Source: CAMCXE01 sp041179125 (GTDB lineage Bacteria; Pseudomonadota; Gammaproteobacteria; Pseudomonadales; Cellvibrionaceae). Taken from it: 26,693 nt of DNA. The stretch lies in NCBI GenBank assembly GCA_041179125.1, contig JBEGTZ010000180.1:1-26693 (forward strand), given 5' to 3'. Made by a program: the position numbers and the translations under genes. The notes beneath the pieces are model-generated. The model saw only the letters and a program-made list of their open reading frames with translations. It searched no databases and was not told the origin of the DNA. This document shows, piece after piece, positions 1 to 6,918 of this stretch; position 1 is the stretch's first letter; each line of letters opens with the position of its first letter.

Positions 1-276
1 ATCGAATAGGCTTTCGCTTTCTTTTAGGCCTTCTTGGTCGTCAAATTCACGGCCTTCTTGCACCAGTTGTTCGTACACTTCGAAATGCCCAGCCGATACG
101 TAATCTACTAAAATTTGGAAAAATTGCGGTAGGCGATTGGCTTGGGTTTCGGTGGTGCTGGTTTCGCTTAAGCCGCAAAACAACACTAATAAGTCTTGGC
201 GTTCTTGCAGCCAGCGGTCGATGATTTCGCTTACACCGCCCCAGCGTTCGCGGGCAGATTTGCAGTTATCTAGCAT
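1..276 (-). CDS. rsd: Rsd/AlgQ family anti-sigma-70 regulator (partial, N-terminal 92 residues)
   Basis: Reading the minus strand from an ATG at 276-274 gives an open frame that runs off the left edge. It begins MLDNCKSARERWGGVSEIID and continues with a DRWLQERQDLLVLFC segment, the conserved N-terminal helix region of Rsd/AlgQ. Family knowledge: these small helical cytoplasmic proteins (about 150-160 aa) bind region 4 of sigma-70 and reduce its competition with alternative sigma factors; in pseudomonads AlgQ also affects alginate and virulence genes. A GAGGA motif about 11 nt upstream of the ATG is a reasonable ribosome site. The C-terminal third is outside the window. dsbB lies upstream on the same strand, an association I recall from Pseudomonas. 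Only the truncation limits the call. Confidence 0.9.
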   Translation of the reverse strand, partial: MLDNCKSARERWGGVSEIIDRWLQERQDLLVLFCGLSETSTTETQANRLPQFFQILVDYVSAGHFEVYEQLVQEGREFDDQEGLKESESLFD

Positions 277-497
277 GGAGGGATTTCCTCAGAGTGACGG
301 GGTTTAATTGAGTGGAGCTATAGCTTCCACATTAGGGGACTTTAAGGGCTATCGCAAGGCTTGAATTTACAGTTTAGCAGCGGAATCCAATCTGGCGCGA
401 AAAACCTGCCTTGTGAAATTGTTGGTTGGTTATTTATGTGCGCTCAGTGCAGCGGCCAATGTTTGTAATTTTCATGCGCCATTTAATGCGCTAAATA

Positions 498-639
498 GTA
501 GGCTGGGTAGAGCGTGCAAAACCCAACACGGCACGCACCCGCAACCAGAAAAATATCGGGCGCAGCTGGATTTATACCAACGCAAACCACTATGCTCCGC
601 CCCGCCATTGTTGGGTTTCGCAAGCTCTACCCAACCTAC
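498..639. repeat. REP/BIME-like inverted repeat pair
   Basis: Two 30-bp arms, 498-527 (starts GTAGGCTGGGTAGAGC) and 610-639 (ends GCTCTACCCAACCTAC), are near-perfect reverse complements separated by 82 bp. Each arm also contains a small internal palindrome (TGGGT ... ACCCA). The GTAGG-TGGGT-...-AACCCAAC pattern resembles a dispersed intergenic repeat family known in many proteobacteria and sometimes linked to REP-associated tyrosine transposases (RAYT). No transposase is encoded here, so this is at most a non-autonomous copy. Confidence 0.6.
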
Positions 640-704
640 AGTTCGTGCGGATGCGCTGAATAATTACATATATTTTATTATGTCTGCCCAGCGGGTTCTG
701 TTTA

Positions 705-736
705 CTCCGCAGGGTGCATGGAATGCCCCTGCGGAG
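705..736. repeat. Strong stem-loop downstream of dsbB
   Basis: The arms CTCCGCAGGG (705-714) and CCCTGCGGAG (727-736) are perfectly complementary over 10 bp. An inner GCAT/ATGC stem (716-719/723-726) closes a 3-nt loop after a single bulged T. It begins 21 bp past the dsbB stop on the minus strand. There is no U-tract on either side, so it is not a canonical intrinsic terminator. It may be a 3'-end stabilising or rho-related hairpin, or another REP-type element. Confidence 0.55.
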
Positions 737-757
737 GCAATGCTGTATTCGACGTTA

Positions 758-1264
758 TTAATCCCGGCGAAGCCATTGCCACAGGTTAAAAATAACCAAC
801 CCGCTGAAGGCTACCAGTGTCCAACCTGCAATGCTGACGCTAAGAAATGTCCAGGTGACTTCAGCGCAGTTGCCGTCGCCGCGCAGCAACACCAAAAAGG
901 CATCTTTAAGTGGGAAATTCTCGATTAAATAGCTTAAATCAGGCCCGCACGCGGGCACTTGGTCTGCGGGCAGGTTTTGTAACCACACTTGCCGGCTGGA
1001 AAACCCGCCGCCGATTACTGCAAACAAAATCCCTAAACTTGCGTAAATGCGGCGGCCCAGTTTTTGTGGCTGATGAAAAAAAGCCGCAAGAGCGGTAATG
1101 CCCACGGCGATAATAAAAAAACGCTGGGTAATACATAGCGGACAAGGGATGAGTTTCATCACAAATTGCATGTAATAACCGGTGAGCATTAGACCGAGGG
1201 TGCCGAGGGCGATGATGAGAAAGGTGTAGCGAATACTGGGTAAGGGCATGGTGCTGTGATCCAT
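758..1264 (-). CDS. dsbB: Disulfide bond formation protein B (DsbB)
   Basis: A 168-residue inner-membrane protein with four hydrophobic segments. It would re-oxidise DsbA in the periplasm and pass electrons to quinone. The first catalytic pair is CPLC at residues 41-44, followed by Arg48, which matches the quinone-contacting Arg of Escherichia coli DsbB. The second periplasmic pair is Cys106 and Cys133 (contexts VPACGP and DGNCAEV). Length is typical for the family. The start is uncertain: ATG at 1264 or a second ATG at 1249 (residue 6); neither has a strong Shine-Dalgarno sequence. It lies upstream of rsd on the same strand and divergent from the FliL-like gene. A functional link to the secretion operon further on is plausible, since T2SS substrates are often disulfide-bonded, but there is no sequence evidence for one. 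Confidence 0.95.
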   Translation of the reverse strand: MDHSTMPLPSIRYTFLIIALGTLGLMLTGYYMQFVMKLIPCPLCITQRFFIIAVGITALAAFFHQPQKLGRRIYASLGILFAVIGGGFSSRQVWLQNLPADQVPACGPDLSYLIENFPLKDAFLVLLRGDGNCAEVTWTFLSVSIAGWTLVAFSGLVIFNLWQWLRRD

Positions 1265-1356
1265 AAATCGATAGGGCTTAGGGGTGGCGCTTGGAAATTG
1301 GTCTAGTATTTAACCTAGATGCTCAAGAATGAGCAAGTTTCGGGGGTTAGGTTGTG
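1265..1356. promoter_or_regulatory. Divergent intergenic region dsbB / FliL-like
   Basis: A 92-bp divergent spacer that must hold at least the promoter or leader of one flanking gene. Two small dyads are visible: TCTAG/CTAGA around an 8-bp A/T core near 1302-1319, and GCTCA-AGAA-TGAGC at 1321-1334. A GGGGG run at 1342-1346 serves as ribosome site for the plus-strand gene. No confident -35/-10 pair was found. Confidence 0.35.
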
Positions 1357-1809
1357 ATGGGCATATTTTGTTCCGGCAAATTTAGGTTTGGGCGTGTGCA
1401 ACATTTGGTTGGCCTGTTTTTTTTAAGTGGGTTGTGTTTTGTTGCGCCTGCTTATGCGAGCGGTGGTGGTGGGCCTGCGGGCGGGCCGGGTGCGGTGTAT
1501 GTTAATTTTAAGCCTGCATTGGTAACCAATTATGGTGGTGTGGGGCGCATTAAATACGTTAAGGCGGATATGTCGATTCGGGTTGAAAACGCCGCCGTAT
1601 CGGATGCTATTCAGCACAATATGCCGCTTATCCGCAATAACTTGCTGAATATCATGGCCAAACAAACCGATGAAAGCCTGGGCAACCAGCCGGGCAAAGA
1701 GGCTATGCGGCAGGAGGCACTAAAGGAGATTCAAGCCATCGTAAAAACCGAGGCGGCTATTGATGGCGTTTTGGACCTCTATTTCAACAGTATCGTGGTG
1801 CAAAAATAG
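1357..1809 (+). CDS. FliL-like exported protein (orphan, not in a flagellar cluster)
   Basis: A 150-residue protein with an N-terminal hydrophobic segment ending in a probable signal peptidase site (AYA-S near residue 35), then a Gly-rich stretch (SGGGGPAGGPG). The soluble domain has the FliL pattern: an N-terminal beta strand (AVYVNFKPALVTN), a long helix (IRNNLLNIMAKQT) and a C-terminal LYFNSIVVQK strand resembling the end of flagellar FliL. Flagellar FliL surrounds the MotAB stator; copies outside flagellar operons, often with cleavable signals, are known in Pseudomonas-type genomes but their role is unclear. I chose ATG 1357; an adjacent GTG at 1354 is possible. The G-rich run at 1342-1346 gives suitable spacing. 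It converges on gshA with 2 bp between stop codons. Confidence 0.75.
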   Translation: MGIFCSGKFRFGRVQHLVGLFFLSGLCFVAPAYASGGGGPAGGPGAVYVNFKPALVTNYGGVGRIKYVKADMSIRVENAAVSDAIQHNMPLIRNNLLNIMAKQTDESLGNQPGKEAMRQEALKEIQAIVKTEAAIDGVLDLYFNSIVVQK

Positions 1810-1811
1810 GC

Positions 1812-3407
1812 CTAACAGCGCCTAGCACCTTGGCAACAGGCTGGGTACTGCGCGTAGTACTGGGCTAAATAATCCGCAAAAGGCACAGAGTTATCGGCTA
1901 ATTCTTCCGCCTGTTGCTGCTGAAGGGATTCCTCCGCCAAGGCTGCGAAGTATTTAGGGTTGTGGTTACTTGACCCCTGTTTTAGAAATTCTTCCCGCTG
2001 CTGTTGCGCGCATTTAAGCGCCCAATCTTTAAAACTACCATTGTGTATCACCTCCCTTAGCACACGGGCGGAGGGGGTTTTGTCCGGCTGGTCTATTTTC
2101 TCTTGTTGTTGCCGCCAGCTGGCACTCACTTTGGCGCCCTCGGTGCTGTGATCCAGAAGCTCCGCCAGGGGTTGTATGCGGTTGAGCAATTGGTGGGCGC
2201 TGTCGGTAAAGGTGTGCTCCTCCCCATTGAATAACAGTTTAAGGCCCGGCGCCCTGCCCTGGCTTACCACCTGTTGCTGGTTAAATAAAATCTCACGGCT
2301 CTCCTGCTGGGAAGTTTCCGGGCTAGGGCTGAGCAGGCAGTGCAGCAAAAAGGCATCTAAAAAGTGTATTTGTTCGGCGCTTACCCCGGTGGGGGCGAAC
2401 GGGTCTATGTCGATACAGCGCACCTCAATATATTCAACCCCCCGCAGGCACAGCGCGCTTAAGGCGGTTTCGCCGCTTTTGGCGGTGCGTTTGGGGCGTA
2501 TGGCGCTGTAGAACTCGTTTTCGATTTGCAACAGGCCGGTGTTGAGTTGTTGATAGTTGCCCGCCGCGTCTTTTACACCGGTTTTTTCATAGGCTGGGTA
2601 GGGTACCTGAATAGCCGCCACTAAAGAGCCTGCGTAGGATTGGCTGTTGTTGTAACAGACGTGTAAGGCCTCCTGCGCGCGGCTTTGGTAGCCAAGGTCC
2701 CCCATTCTGAGGGCGGTGGCGTGGGGCAAATAATAGGTATCTTGTGTGAGGCGTTCGAGCTGATGAGGCCTGCCAGTTAAAAAGCTCTCATCCACCACTG
2801 GTGTGGCGCCGAACAAATACACCAGCAGCCAATAATGGCGGCGGAAGTTTCGGATCAAATCAAAATAGCGGCGCGAGATAAAATCCTGTAGCTGGCCGTG
2901 GTCGCCTTCCGCCTGTTGTAGCAGTGCCCAAAAAGCCTCAGGCAGGGAAAAATTGTAATGAATACCCGCCACGGTTTGCATCACGCGGCCATAACGGTGG
3001 CCGAGGCCTGCGCGGTAGATGCTCTTCATGGTGCCCCGGTTAGAGCGGCCATACTGGGCGATGGGGATTTCCAGTTCGGCGGGCAACACACAGGGCATTG
3101 AATTGCCCCACAGGTATTCATCGCCCAACTGGCGGTAGGTTTCCCGGTGTAAATCATCCAGCCAGTGCAACAAGGTATCAATCCGATGGCAGGGCGGCGT
3201 GATTAGCTCCAATAGGGATTCGCTGTAATCGGTGGTGATATACGGGTGGGTGAGTGCGGCCCCTAAGCCCTGCGGGTGCGGCGTTAGCGCAAGCCTGCCT
3301 GCGGCGTCTGCACGCAGGCCTTCTTTTTCAATCCCGCGTAAAATGCCGCCGAGCAGCGCACGGTTAGCGGGTTCCGCTAGGCACTTAAGGAGTGTGGTGC
3401 TGGGCAT
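1812..3407 (-). CDS. gshA: Glutamate-cysteine ligase (gamma-glutamylcysteine synthetase)
   Basis: A 531-residue cytoplasmic enzyme catalysing the ATP-dependent first and rate-limiting step of glutathione synthesis. It has the signatures of the gammaproteobacterial GshA family: a GIEKEGLRAD segment near the N-terminus, TTDYSESLLELITP, EYLWGNSMPC, GIHYNFSLPEAFW and EYIEVRCIDIDPFAPTG. Length is close to the approximately 520 aa usual for the family. The reading frame extends upstream to a TTG at 3467, but the ATG at 3407 (MPSTTLLKCL) places the start just before the first conserved helix and is preferred. The 3' end abuts the FliL-like gene, leaving no room for a terminator hairpin between them. 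Confidence 0.95.
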   Translation of the reverse strand: MPSTTLLKCLAEPANRALLGGILRGIEKEGLRADAAGRLALTPHPQGLGAALTHPYITTDYSESLLELITPPCHRIDTLLHWLDDLHRETYRQLGDEYLWGNSMPCVLPAELEIPIAQYGRSNRGTMKSIYRAGLGHRYGRVMQTVAGIHYNFSLPEAFWALLQQAEGDHGQLQDFISRRYFDLIRNFRRHYWLLVYLFGATPVVDESFLTGRPHQLERLTQDTYYLPHATALRMGDLGYQSRAQEALHVCYNNSQSYAGSLVAAIQVPYPAYEKTGVKDAAGNYQQLNTGLLQIENEFYSAIRPKRTAKSGETALSALCLRGVEYIEVRCIDIDPFAPTGVSAEQIHFLDAFLLHCLLSPSPETSQQESREILFNQQQVVSQGRAPGLKLLFNGEEHTFTDSAHQLLNRIQPLAELLDHSTEGAKVSASWRQQQEKIDQPDKTPSARVLREVIHNGSFKDWALKCAQQQREEFLKQGSSNHNPKYFAALAEESLQQQQAEELADNSVPFADYLAQYYAQYPACCQGARRC

Positions 3408-3876
3408 CGGGGTAGTCTCATAGCGGTTTTGAACGGACGAAAATAAGGCTAAACAGCGGGTTTGCAAGGTGCCGGGGTTTCTTAAGCGAAATTGCGCCCA
3501 GCGACTAAACTTACCAACAAGTTGTGAATCCTATAGGGCCAGTTGTGTAAGCTTGCGCGCGCACGTTATGCATGTTGTTGAAAGCCTTGGTTAATCTGGC
3601 CGTAAAACCAGGGGTGCAGTATGAGCGGTATCGCCCAAATTGTGGAATTTAAAGGCTATATTTGTTTTTAAGTGTTTACAGTACGCGCGCCGATGGGACA
3701 TATTTAGGTGTACCCATAACAGCTATAACAACCATTTTAGTAGGCTTGCGATGTGTTGGCGCCCCGTGCCGTGTTAGGCTACAACAGGCGCCCCGGCTGG
3801 AGTCCAGCTGAAATAACGGCTCACAGCTTAATTAAATAATATCGACAGCGGCCCTCTAACCCCCTGACGGAGAAAA
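3408..3876. promoter_or_regulatory. gshA-gspC divergent intergenic region
   Basis: This 469-bp divergent spacer must contain the promoters for gshA (minus) and the gsp operon (plus). No sigma-70 box pair stands out. Visible structure nearer gspC includes two copies of GGCGCCCC (3758-3765 and 3787-3794) flanking a TGTT/AACA dyad, and the dyad GCTGGA-G-TCCAGC at 3796-3808. An A/T-rich patch with ATTTAAAGG and ATATTTG lies around 3648-3664. A GGAG ribosome site precedes gspC by 5 nt. I saw no open frame longer than a few tens of codons that looks coding. Confidence 0.4.
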
Positions 3877-4821
3877 ATGGTGCAATTATCCCGATTCACG
3901 GATACCCCTTTGATGGCAAGGCTCACGCAAGAGTCCCTCAAAGTGGTAGCCATCCTAAGCAAAGTGCCTACGGAGCGCTGGCGGACGCTTGTGTTTGCTG
4001 TGGCGCTGATTTGGTCCGTACACAGCTTGGCCAAGTTATTTTGGTTGGTGATGCCCACCCCCAAAAGCGCCCCCGAGCAATTAGTGCCCAGCGCCTCAAT
4101 TGCCAGCGTGCAAAACAAAGCACCGTTGAATATCGACGGTTTAACCAACGCCCATTTATTCGGCGACTACGACGCGGAGAAAATGCGCGCAGCGGCGGGG
4201 CAGCAAAATGGTGAGAACGTCAATCAAATCACCAAGCTAGACTTAAAATTGCAGGGCGTCATCATGTCGTCCGACCCAGAGAAATCCTGGGCCATTATCG
4301 GTGAAGAAAACGCCCAGCAGTTATTTAAAGTCGGCGACAGCGTACCGCCCGCCAATGGTGTAACACTTGAAAAAGTGGAAGACCTGCGGGTTATTCTGAA
4401 CAACAACGGCCAGCGCGAAGCCCTTTGGCTGTATGGCGAAGACGGCATGAACGTGGCTACCCGTGCCGCTTCCGCCGCGCCGCCGCCACCGCCTCCGCCC
4501 TCGAATGTACAGCAGGCCACCGTATCCCAAGAACAATTGCAAAGCGCCACCTCCATTGGCGACGTAGTGCGCTTTATGGTGGCAACGGAGGGCGGCAAAA
4601 TGATTGGTTATAAAGTGCGCCCTGGCCGCAAGCGTGAATTGTTCGACCAGGTGGGCCTGAAAAACGACGATATTGTTATCTCGGTCAATGGTATCGAGGT
4701 GAACGAACCGCAGAAGGTGCGGGAGGTCTATCAGGCGTTAAAAACTGCCAGTGAGGCAAACTTACAGGTACTGCGTGATGGCGGTACCCAATCCATTCAA
4801 ATCCGTATGAGTTCTGGCTAG
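3877..4821 (+). CDS. gspC: Type II secretion system protein C (GspC)
   Basis: A 314-residue inner-membrane protein linking the T2SS assembly platform to the secretin. Visible layout: cytoplasmic N-terminus, one transmembrane segment at about residues 38-59, a periplasmic homology-region domain at about 118-187 (LDLKLQGVIMSSDP ... AIIGEENAQQLFKVGDSV), a run of seven prolines at about 202-208, and a C-terminal PDZ domain at about 231-311 (VRPGRKRELFDQVGLKNDD, ISVNGIEV). In the family the HR domain binds the N0 domain of GspD and the PDZ contributes to substrate recognition. The start ATG has GGAG 5 nt upstream. First gene of the gsp operon; gspD begins 10 bp after its stop. Confidence 0.96.
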   Translation: MVQLSRFTDTPLMARLTQESLKVVAILSKVPTERWRTLVFAVALIWSVHSLAKLFWLVMPTPKSAPEQLVPSASIASVQNKAPLNIDGLTNAHLFGDYDAEKMRAAAGQQNGENVNQITKLDLKLQGVIMSSDPEKSWAIIGEENAQQLFKVGDSVPPANGVTLEKVEDLRVILNNNGQREALWLYGEDGMNVATRAASAAPPPPPPPSNVQQATVSQEQLQSATSIGDVVRFMVATEGGKMIGYKVRPGRKRELFDQVGLKNDDIVISVNGIEVNEPQKVREVYQALKTASEANLQVLRDGGTQSIQIRMSSG

Positions 4822-4831
4822 GGAGTTCATT

Positions 4832-6910
4832 TTGAAAAACATAATAAAAATTGGTGCCGCGTGTGTATTTAGCTTGGCGGTTTCTATCAATACGGCCTGG
4901 GCTGAACAAACCTGGACCGTTAATTTCAAAGACTCCGACATACAAGAAGTCGTGAAGTTTGTGGCCGATGTAACGGGCCGCACGATGGTGGTAGACCAGC
5001 GTGTGCGCGGGCGTGTGAAGGTGATTTCAGCCAAGCCGCTGAACGAGCCTGAACTGCTTCAGCTGTTCCGCACCGTGCTGGAAATGAACGACTTTACGAT
5101 GATTGATGTGGAAGGTATCACTCGAATTATCCCGCTAAAAGACGCGCGCTCGTCCCCCATCCCGGTGTTAAATCAGGGTGCTACGGATAAAGGCTATATC
5201 ACCAAGGTGATCCAGCTGAAAAACATAGCCGCCGCTAAAGTATTACCGGTCATCCGCCCGCTGATCCCCCAGCACGCGCACTTGGCCGCCTACGACCCCT
5301 CCAACTCTATTGTGATTGCCGACGAAGCGGAAAACATCGACCGAATTATCGACCTTATTGAACGCATTGATAAATCCGCCATGCCGGTAACGGACATAGT
5401 GGAGCTGCGCTACGCCAATGCCACCGATATGGTGCAAACACTCACCAATCTCGACAAAGTGGACTCACAAAACCTGCCACAAAACGCCCTACGCATCACC
5501 GCAGACAAACGTAACAACGCGGTATTGGTAACGGGTGAAGATGTACAGCGTCAACGCGTTAAAGCCTTAATTGCCAAGCTGGATAAACCCAAAGCACAAA
5601 CCGGCAATGTGCGCGTGGTGTATTTGAATTACGCCAAAGCCAAAACAGTGGCGGAGACCTTGACCAAAGTTGTGCAAAACATGAGCAAGCTTGCCCCCCC
5701 CGGAGCGCCCGAGGGCGGTGGCCAGCCAGCGGCGCCTGTTTCCGCCACGGTTGAAGCCGATGAAAGCACCAACGCCCTGTTAATCACCGCCTCCGGCGAT
5801 GCTTTAGTGGCTTTGCTGGGTGTTGTGGAGCGTTTGGATATTCGTAAGGCGCAGGTTTTGGTGGAGGCGATTATTGTGAGCATGGATGATGGCAAGGCCC
5901 GTGAGTTGGGTGTGCAGTGGATGGCGAATAACGCTAAGAACGGCGTTTATGGTGGGTCGGGATTGGAGGGACCGCGCGGCGGTGCGGCAATTGCCTCAGC
6001 AAGAGGCGCATTAGCGGCCAACGCTAACAGAGATGGTGATCTTAAAGCAGCTGCTGCTGGTCTTGAGGGTTTGGCTGGCAGTGTTCTTAGTTTCCCTGGT
6101 CAGATATTGGGTGTGTTAGGAACCAATAAAAGTGATGACTTTGCCGTTTTGTTGAATGCACTAGAGAATGATACGAAGAGCAATATATTGTCTAAACCAT
6201 CGCTTCTGACCACCGATAACACCGAAGCCAAGTTTTCTGTCGGACAAAAAGTACCTTTTAAAACAGGGAGTTATTCTGGATCCAGTAATAGTACTGGAAG
6301 TAATAGCAGTTCGAATAACTTCCAGAGTCCCTTCACAACCATACAGCGTGAAGACGTCGGCATCACCCTAAAAGTCAAGCCGCATATAAACGAAGGAAAT
6401 ATGATTTTGCTAGACATAGCCCAAGAAGTTTCCGAGGTTGTGCAAGACGCCAAATCAAATGCATCAGATCTAATTACCAATCAGAAAAAGCTTGAAACGC
6501 AAGTTTTGGCCGCCGATGGCGAAACAATTGTTATGGGTGGAATGATCGAAGATAGAAACTCACGTTCTGAGCAGCGCGTGCCTGGATTAGGTCGGATTCC
6601 TGTGTTGGGGCGCTTGTTTAGGAGTAACGGAAGAGACAATAAAAAAACAAACTTAATGATCTTCCTTCGCGCCACAGTGATACGCGATGACGAAGCCTTG
6701 CGCGGCGCCACAGCTGAGAAATACGACTATATCCGCCAGCAACAAATGGCGCAGCGCAAAATCGGCGCGTTGCGTGGCGAAGATAAAACTCTGTCGGTAC
6801 TGCCTGAGCTTATCCAACCACCCCTCAAAACCCCGGTAATCGTCACCCCCGGTGCCAGTAAAGCAGGGGCTAAAACATCGGTTCCTGAAGACGCAGCTAG
6901 AGAAGAGTAG
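4832..6910 (+). CDS. gspD: Type II secretion system secretin (GspD)
   Basis: A 692-residue outer-membrane channel subunit. A signal peptide ends at AWA-E (residues 22-25), followed by N0 (WTVNFKDSDIQEVVKFVADV) and repeated N1-N3 domains with KVIQLKNIAAAKVLPVIRPL-type motifs. The secretin core starts around residue 339 (KAQVLVEAII) and includes LSKPSLLTTDN near 453 and VPGLGRIPVLGRLFRS near 583. The C-terminal region after about residue 620 would be the S-domain that binds a pilotin. The start is a TTG: no ATG or GTG lies nearby that would preserve the signal peptide, and GGGAG at 4821-4825 is well placed. Codons from about 5990 to 6660 are A/T-richer and use AGA/AGG Arg, unlike the flanks. 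gspE follows 8 bp downstream. Confidence 0.96.
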   Translation: MKNIIKIGAACVFSLAVSINTAWAEQTWTVNFKDSDIQEVVKFVADVTGRTMVVDQRVRGRVKVISAKPLNEPELLQLFRTVLEMNDFTMIDVEGITRIIPLKDARSSPIPVLNQGATDKGYITKVIQLKNIAAAKVLPVIRPLIPQHAHLAAYDPSNSIVIADEAENIDRIIDLIERIDKSAMPVTDIVELRYANATDMVQTLTNLDKVDSQNLPQNALRITADKRNNAVLVTGEDVQRQRVKALIAKLDKPKAQTGNVRVVYLNYAKAKTVAETLTKVVQNMSKLAPPGAPEGGGQPAAPVSATVEADESTNALLITASGDALVALLGVVERLDIRKAQVLVEAIIVSMDDGKARELGVQWMANNAKNGVYGGSGLEGPRGGAAIASARGALAANANRDGDLKAAAAGLEGLAGSVLSFPGQILGVLGTNKSDDFAVLLNALENDTKSNILSKPSLLTTDNTEAKFSVGQKVPFKTGSYSGSSNSTGSNSSSNNFQSPFTTIQREDVGITLKVKPHINEGNMILLDIAQEVSEVVQDAKSNASDLITNQKKLETQVLAADGETIVMGGMIEDRNSRSEQRVPGLGRIPVLGRLFRSNGRDNKKTNLMIFLRATVIRDDEALRGATAEKYDYIRQQQMAQRKIGALRGEDKTLSVLPELIQPPLKTPVIVTPGASKAGAKTSVPEDAAREE

Positions 6911-6918
6911 GCCTTTTG

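Larger units (their letters stand above)
277..757. other. rsd-dsbB intergenic region with repeat structures
   Basis: This 481-bp stretch between the rsd start and the dsbB stop contains no gene I can support. It holds a short palindromic hairpin at 312-330 (GTGGA/TTCCAC arms around the 10-bp palindrome AGCTATAGCT at 316-325) just upstream of rsd, a REP-like inverted pair at 498-527/610-639, and a strong stem-loop at 705-736 just past the dsbB stop. An A/T-rich patch lies at 660-680. The rsd promoter presumably sits between about 290 and 400, but I cannot assign -35/-10 boxes with confidence. Confidence 0.6.

Noticed and set aside
413..928. 171-codon plus-strand open frame between rsd and dsbB
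   Set aside because: It crosses the REP-like inverted pair and the hairpin, then runs antisense into dsbB; its product has no recognisable domain and no credible ribosome site.
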